This document shows, one piece after another, positions 61,754-64,000 of a DNA stretch of 64,000 nucleotides. Within the stretch, counting starts at the first letter, position 1. Each line of letters opens with the position of its first letter. Made by a program: the position numbers and the translations under genes. The notes under the pieces are model-generated. The model was not told where the DNA came from and ran no database searches. It saw only the letters and a program-made list of their open reading frames with translations. This DNA comes from Streptomyces sp. WM6386 (GTDB lineage Bacteria > Actinomycetota > Actinomycetes > Streptomycetales > Streptomycetaceae): positions 62,001-126,000 of the forward strand of contig NZ_JXTE01000010.1 in assembly GCF_000972385.1 (NCBI RefSeq). The letters run 5' to 3'.

Positions 61754-62029
61754 ATGAACCCTGACGCCGAGATCGATCACGGTGCACCGCTGACCCCCTA
61801 CCGGCAGCTGGCCGAGATTCTGCGTGCGCAGATCCAGCGCGGAGACTGGCAGCCTGGACGGATGCTGCCGAGCGAAGCCCAACTCGTACAGCGGTACGGA
61901 ATCGCACGGACGACCGTCCGGCGAGGCCTTGGCCTGCTGGCCGAGGAAGGCTGGGTGTACGCCGTTCCGCAGCGAGGGTGGTTCGTCGCGGACCCTCTGC
62001 CGCCCACACCGGGACTGCCCAACTACTGA
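61754..62029 (+). CDS. Stand-alone GntR-type winged-helix regulator; stop codon altered by IS insertion
   Basis: 91 aa from ATG 61754. Full GntR wHTH (LAEILRAQIQRGDWQPGRML, PSEAQLVQRYGIARTTVRRG, LGLLAEEGWVYAVPQRG) but no effector domain; such wHTH-only regulators are common in Streptomyces. The IS630-family element inserted in the TA of the original TAG stop: without it the end would be ...LPN-stop; with it the protein ends ...LPNY and the TGA comes from the IS end. The gene is thus practically intact. Confidence 0.8.
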   Translation: MNPDAEIDHGAPLTPYRQLAEILRAQIQRGDWQPGRMLPSEAQLVQRYGIARTTVRRGLGLLAEEGWVYAVPQRGWFVADPLPPTPGLPNY

Positions 62030-63177
62030 GGTTTTCGGCCTAGGGTGACGGTGATCTCGTGGGTGGGTGTATCCCTGTGTCATGCGGTATCCCGATGGGG
62101 GTGGCCTGACCGCGAAACAGCGGGCTCAGCGGGAGCAAGTGCGGTTCGAGGCCGCCGAGTTGTTCGCTCAAGGAGTGCTGCCGCCGCAGATCGCAAGGCG
62201 GTTACGGGTCTCTCGAAAGTCCGCCTATGCCTGGCATGCCCGCTGGCGAGAGGGCGGCGCGGAGGCCCTTCGGTCCAAAGGCCCGCCGGGGCAGCCATCC
62301 CGGATGAAGCCTGGCTGGCGCGAGTGGCTGGCCCTCGAGTTGGAGAAGGGGCCGGCCGCACACGGCTGGGTGGAAGACCAGCGGTGGACGCTGGACCGGA
62401 TCTCCACGGTGATCGCGCGACACTTCCATGTCCGCTTCAGCCCGGCGCAGACCTGGCGCATCATGCACCAGATGGGCTGGACGGTGCAGGTCCCGGCCCG
62501 CCGGGCCGCCGAACGCGACGAGGACGCCGTGACCGGCTGGATCAAGGACACCCTGGCCACGGGTGGAAAGACGGTGAGGGACCAGGACGCGTGGCTGTGC
62601 TTCGCGGACGAGTCGGGCCAGATGCTCCGGCCGCCGAAAGCACGGACCTGGTCCCCACGCGGTCACACGCCCTGCGTCAGCGTCAGGGCCGCGGGCTCGG
62701 GACGCATCTCCCTGGCCGGTGTGGTCTGCCGCAAGGCCGGCCGCCGCACTCGGCTGATCTTCCGGGTGCTGGTGCACCACGGCCGCAAAGGTGAAAAGAA
62801 GGGGTTTCGGGAGAGGGACTTCGCCTCGCTGCTGGACGCCGCCCACCAGCAGCTCGGCGGCAACATCGTGCTGGTGTGGGACAACTACAGCCATCACGTC
62901 GACGCCACCATGCGGGAGCTGATCGGGAAACGGCCGTGGCTGACCGTCTTCCGTTTCCCGACCTACAGTCCCGACCTCAACCCTGCCGAAGGCGCGTGGG
63001 CGCACCTCAAGAACAGCCTGGGCAATCTGGCCCCATGCAGTATCGATGACCTGGCCGGACTGGTCGGCACCCGCCTCAAACGCATGCAGTACCGGCACGA
63101 CCTGCTCGACGGCTTCATTGCCGGAACTCGGCTGATCACGACACCGCCATGACGTCACCCCGAACCGAAAACCTCAG
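62026..63177. mobile_element. Complete IS630-family insertion sequence, 1152 bp
   Basis: Terminal inverted repeats start CTGAGGTTTTCGG at both ends (13 perfect bases, then four mismatches, then GGGTGACG; 21 of 25 matching). The element is flanked on both sides by TA (62024-62025 and 63178-63179), the target duplication of IS630/Tc1-mariner elements. One transposase gene fills it. Intact ends, TA flanks and DDE motifs indicate a recent, possibly still active insertion. Confidence 0.9.
62082..63152 (+). CDS. IS630-family DDE transposase
   Basis: 356 aa from ATG 62082; GTG 62067 is an alternative. N-terminal helix-turn-helix PPQIARRLRVSRKSAYAWHA (about 34-53), a winged-helix-like part (DRISTVIARHFHVRF), then the catalytic domain with Asp in CFADESGQM (about 178), Asp in LVWDNYSHH (about 269) and Glu in NPAEGAWAHLK (about 306). 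It cuts and pastes the element into TA sites. Confidence 0.93.
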   Translation: MRYPDGGGLTAKQRAQREQVRFEAAELFAQGVLPPQIARRLRVSRKSAYAWHARWREGGAEALRSKGPPGQPSRMKPGWREWLALELEKGPAAHGWVEDQRWTLDRISTVIARHFHVRFSPAQTWRIMHQMGWTVQVPARRAAERDEDAVTGWIKDTLATGGKTVRDQDAWLCFADESGQMLRPPKARTWSPRGHTPCVSVRAAGSGRISLAGVVCRKAGRRTRLIFRVLVHHGRKGEKKGFRERDFASLLDAAHQQLGGNIVLVWDNYSHHVDATMRELIGKRPWLTVFRFPTYSPDLNPAEGAWAHLKNSLGNLAPCSIDDLAGLVGTRLKRMQYRHDLLDGFIAGTRLITTPP

Positions 63178-63179
63178 TA

Positions 63180-63402
63180 GTCAGCAAACGTCGGGCTCAT
63201 CCCTCCACGGCCCTCCCGTTCCTACGGTGGGACTGCGACCTTCCGCATGGCCAGATGCGAGCCCGAACAACGCCGATGAGGCTCGGCAACCGCAATAGGT
63301 TGCCGAGCCTCCAAATGTTCGTCAGTCATCAAGAGGTCGGGATTGTCCGCCAGGTCGAAGGGGGACGCTGCCGATCACTTCCGGAGTCTGGCCCTCTCTT
63401 CC
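63180..63402. other. Intergenic stretch between the IS element and the restriction gene
   Basis: About 220 bp without a gene. It contains the strong hairpin at 63278-63311, which faces both the GntR-IS side and the 3' end of the restriction gene. Without the IS it would have been the native terminator of the GntR gene. Confidence 0.55.
63278..63311. terminator. Bidirectional terminator between GntR/IS630 and hsdR
   Basis: GAGGCTCGGCAACC (63278-63291), 6-nt loop, perfect complement at 63298-63311 (14 bp). Its position between convergent units fits a terminator. Confidence 0.8.
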
Positions 63403-64000
63403 CTACGCTGCCAATGCACTGGGCTGAGCGGTACTGCGTAGATGCATGAACGCAACGAAGAGGCCGTCGATCTGCTCGTCGTCGAAGAGATCGTCGGGAC
63501 CACCGGGGGCACGGTCGAGGAAGGGACCTTCGTACAGGTCTTTGTTATGCAGGAAGCCCCGTTTGACTACCACATCGATGATCAACTCTACGAAGTCGAT
63601 CTGTGGAGGGGTGAGCTGGTGTTCGCCGATGAAGTCGGCGAACACCAGCTGGGTCGCCCGGCGGTCGAGGCCGCAGAGGCCCCGAACGAAGAGGCCAAGC
63701 CCAGGGGCTCCACGCACTTCATCAAGGTCCTCGGGGGACGCGATGCCTTCGGCAAGGAAGACCTCCTCCAGGGCGGCCAGGTCCTCGGCGGTGATCTGCT
63801 CGACATTGCGGAGCTTGCGGACCGAAGGGTGGTCATCGTGGCGGAGGAGATAAGCGCGGGCCTTCTGGCGAAAGCGCTGTTCGTCGGTGCCGACGGGCAT
63901 GCCACGGAGTTCGGCCTCCGTGATCTCGCCGAGTTCGTCCTCGAAGTCGGTATAGACGATCTTGCGCTTGGCCTTGGGGTCGACCAGGCCAGCGATGCCA
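63403..64000 (-). CDS. Type I restriction-modification R subunit (HsdR/EcoEI-like), C-terminal part
   Basis: C-terminal roughly 198 residues; the gene runs off the right edge (the internal ATG at 63900 is not the start, because the frame stays open and gives VYTDFEDELGEITEAELRG before it). The segment matches the C-terminal domain of EcoEI-type R subunits: RFRQKARAYLLRHDDHPSVR, LGLFVRGLCGLDRRAT, then TPPQIDFVELIIDVVVKRGF and DLYEGPF. The missing part should hold the nuclease and DEAD-box motor. It sits beside an IS630 element, as restriction loci often do in variable regions. Confidence 0.8.
   Translation of the reverse strand, partial: GIAGLVDPKAKRKIVYTDFEDELGEITEAELRGMPVGTDEQRFRQKARAYLLRHDDHPSVRKLRNVEQITAEDLAALEEVFLAEGIASPEDLDEVRGAPGLGLFVRGLCGLDRRATQLVFADFIGEHQLTPPQIDFVELIIDVVVKRGFLHNKDLYEGPFLDRAPGGPDDLFDDEQIDGLFVAFMHLRSTAQPSALAA

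Noticed and set aside
61754..62029. GntR gene disrupted by the IS element
   Set aside because: The insertion is in the stop codon and adds only a tyrosine, so the gene should work.
1..64000. CRISPR array, tRNA or rRNA genes
   Set aside because: No regularly spaced 25-40-bp repeats with unique spacers and no recognisable tRNA/rRNA sequence were found; the tandem repeats present are short promoter elements.

Overview
The window is high-GC actinobacterial DNA and almost certainly the chromosome of a Streptomyces. It has GTG starts, very long antisense shadow frames, DmdR/IdeR-type iron boxes, an F420-linked oxidoreductase, an AfsR/SARP regulator and the gene order malE-malR / glnE / glnA2 / panB that I recall from the S. 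coelicolor core. Most of it (about 1-60 kb) is ordinary core chromosome. About 60-64 kb is an accessory patch.

Layout. 1-9.1 kb: maltose ABC genes (malF partial, malE) divergent from malR, then a PAP2 membrane enzyme, a LysR/EamA divergent pair and glnE. 9.4-13.7 kb: a lipoprotein divergent from a LuxR regulator, a PPOX and a VOC protein, and a GlnA2-type glutamine-synthetase homologue. 14-19.6 kb: DUF3105 and DUF305 membrane or secreted proteins, a secreted S53 (sedolisin) peptidase and glutamine-dependent NAD synthetase. 19.6-24.1 kb: a peptide/metal-type ABC importer with fused permeases and an iron box, then a membrane-anchored EEP phosphodiesterase. 24.2-33.2 kb: TetR plus a DHA2 exporter, panB, a DrrAB-like ABC exporter preceded by five direct heptamers, and a 1121-aa SARP regulator converging on it. 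33.3-39.4 kb: mixed housekeeping genes (DUF6578, site-2 protease, F420 oxidoreductase, MFS, Map).

39.5-45.6 kb is an iron/heme block. An iron box overlaps the ribosome site of a heme oxygenase, a PhzF-like gene follows, and then comes the frameshifted 3' ghost of a heme-ABC ATPase gene. After that a second iron box heads an efeO-efeB-efeU operon with an overlapping lipoprotein gene. Together with the box at 22.9 kb this gives three iron-controlled units that import peptide-like metal complexes, release iron from heme, and take up elemental iron.

45.6-60.1 kb: a PrimPol-domain protein, GDPD, TetR, a cluster of palindromic intergenic repeats, an Rsm22 methyltransferase, an MFS exporter coupled to a serine hydrolase (possible CTG start), a Gfo/Idh gene preceded by a tandem copy of its own 5' end, an SDR, a MacB/LolD-type ABC pair, an aldo/keto reductase, DoxX, DUF6153/DUF305 and MazG-like genes.

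60.1-64 kb: a putative toxin-antitoxin pair (RelE-like plus DUF6247-like), two coupled small genes divergent from a stand-alone GntR wHTH gene, an intact IS630-family element inserted into the GntR stop codon, and the C-terminus of a type I restriction (HsdR/EcoEI-like) subunit running off the window. No tRNA, rRNA or CRISPR array was seen.
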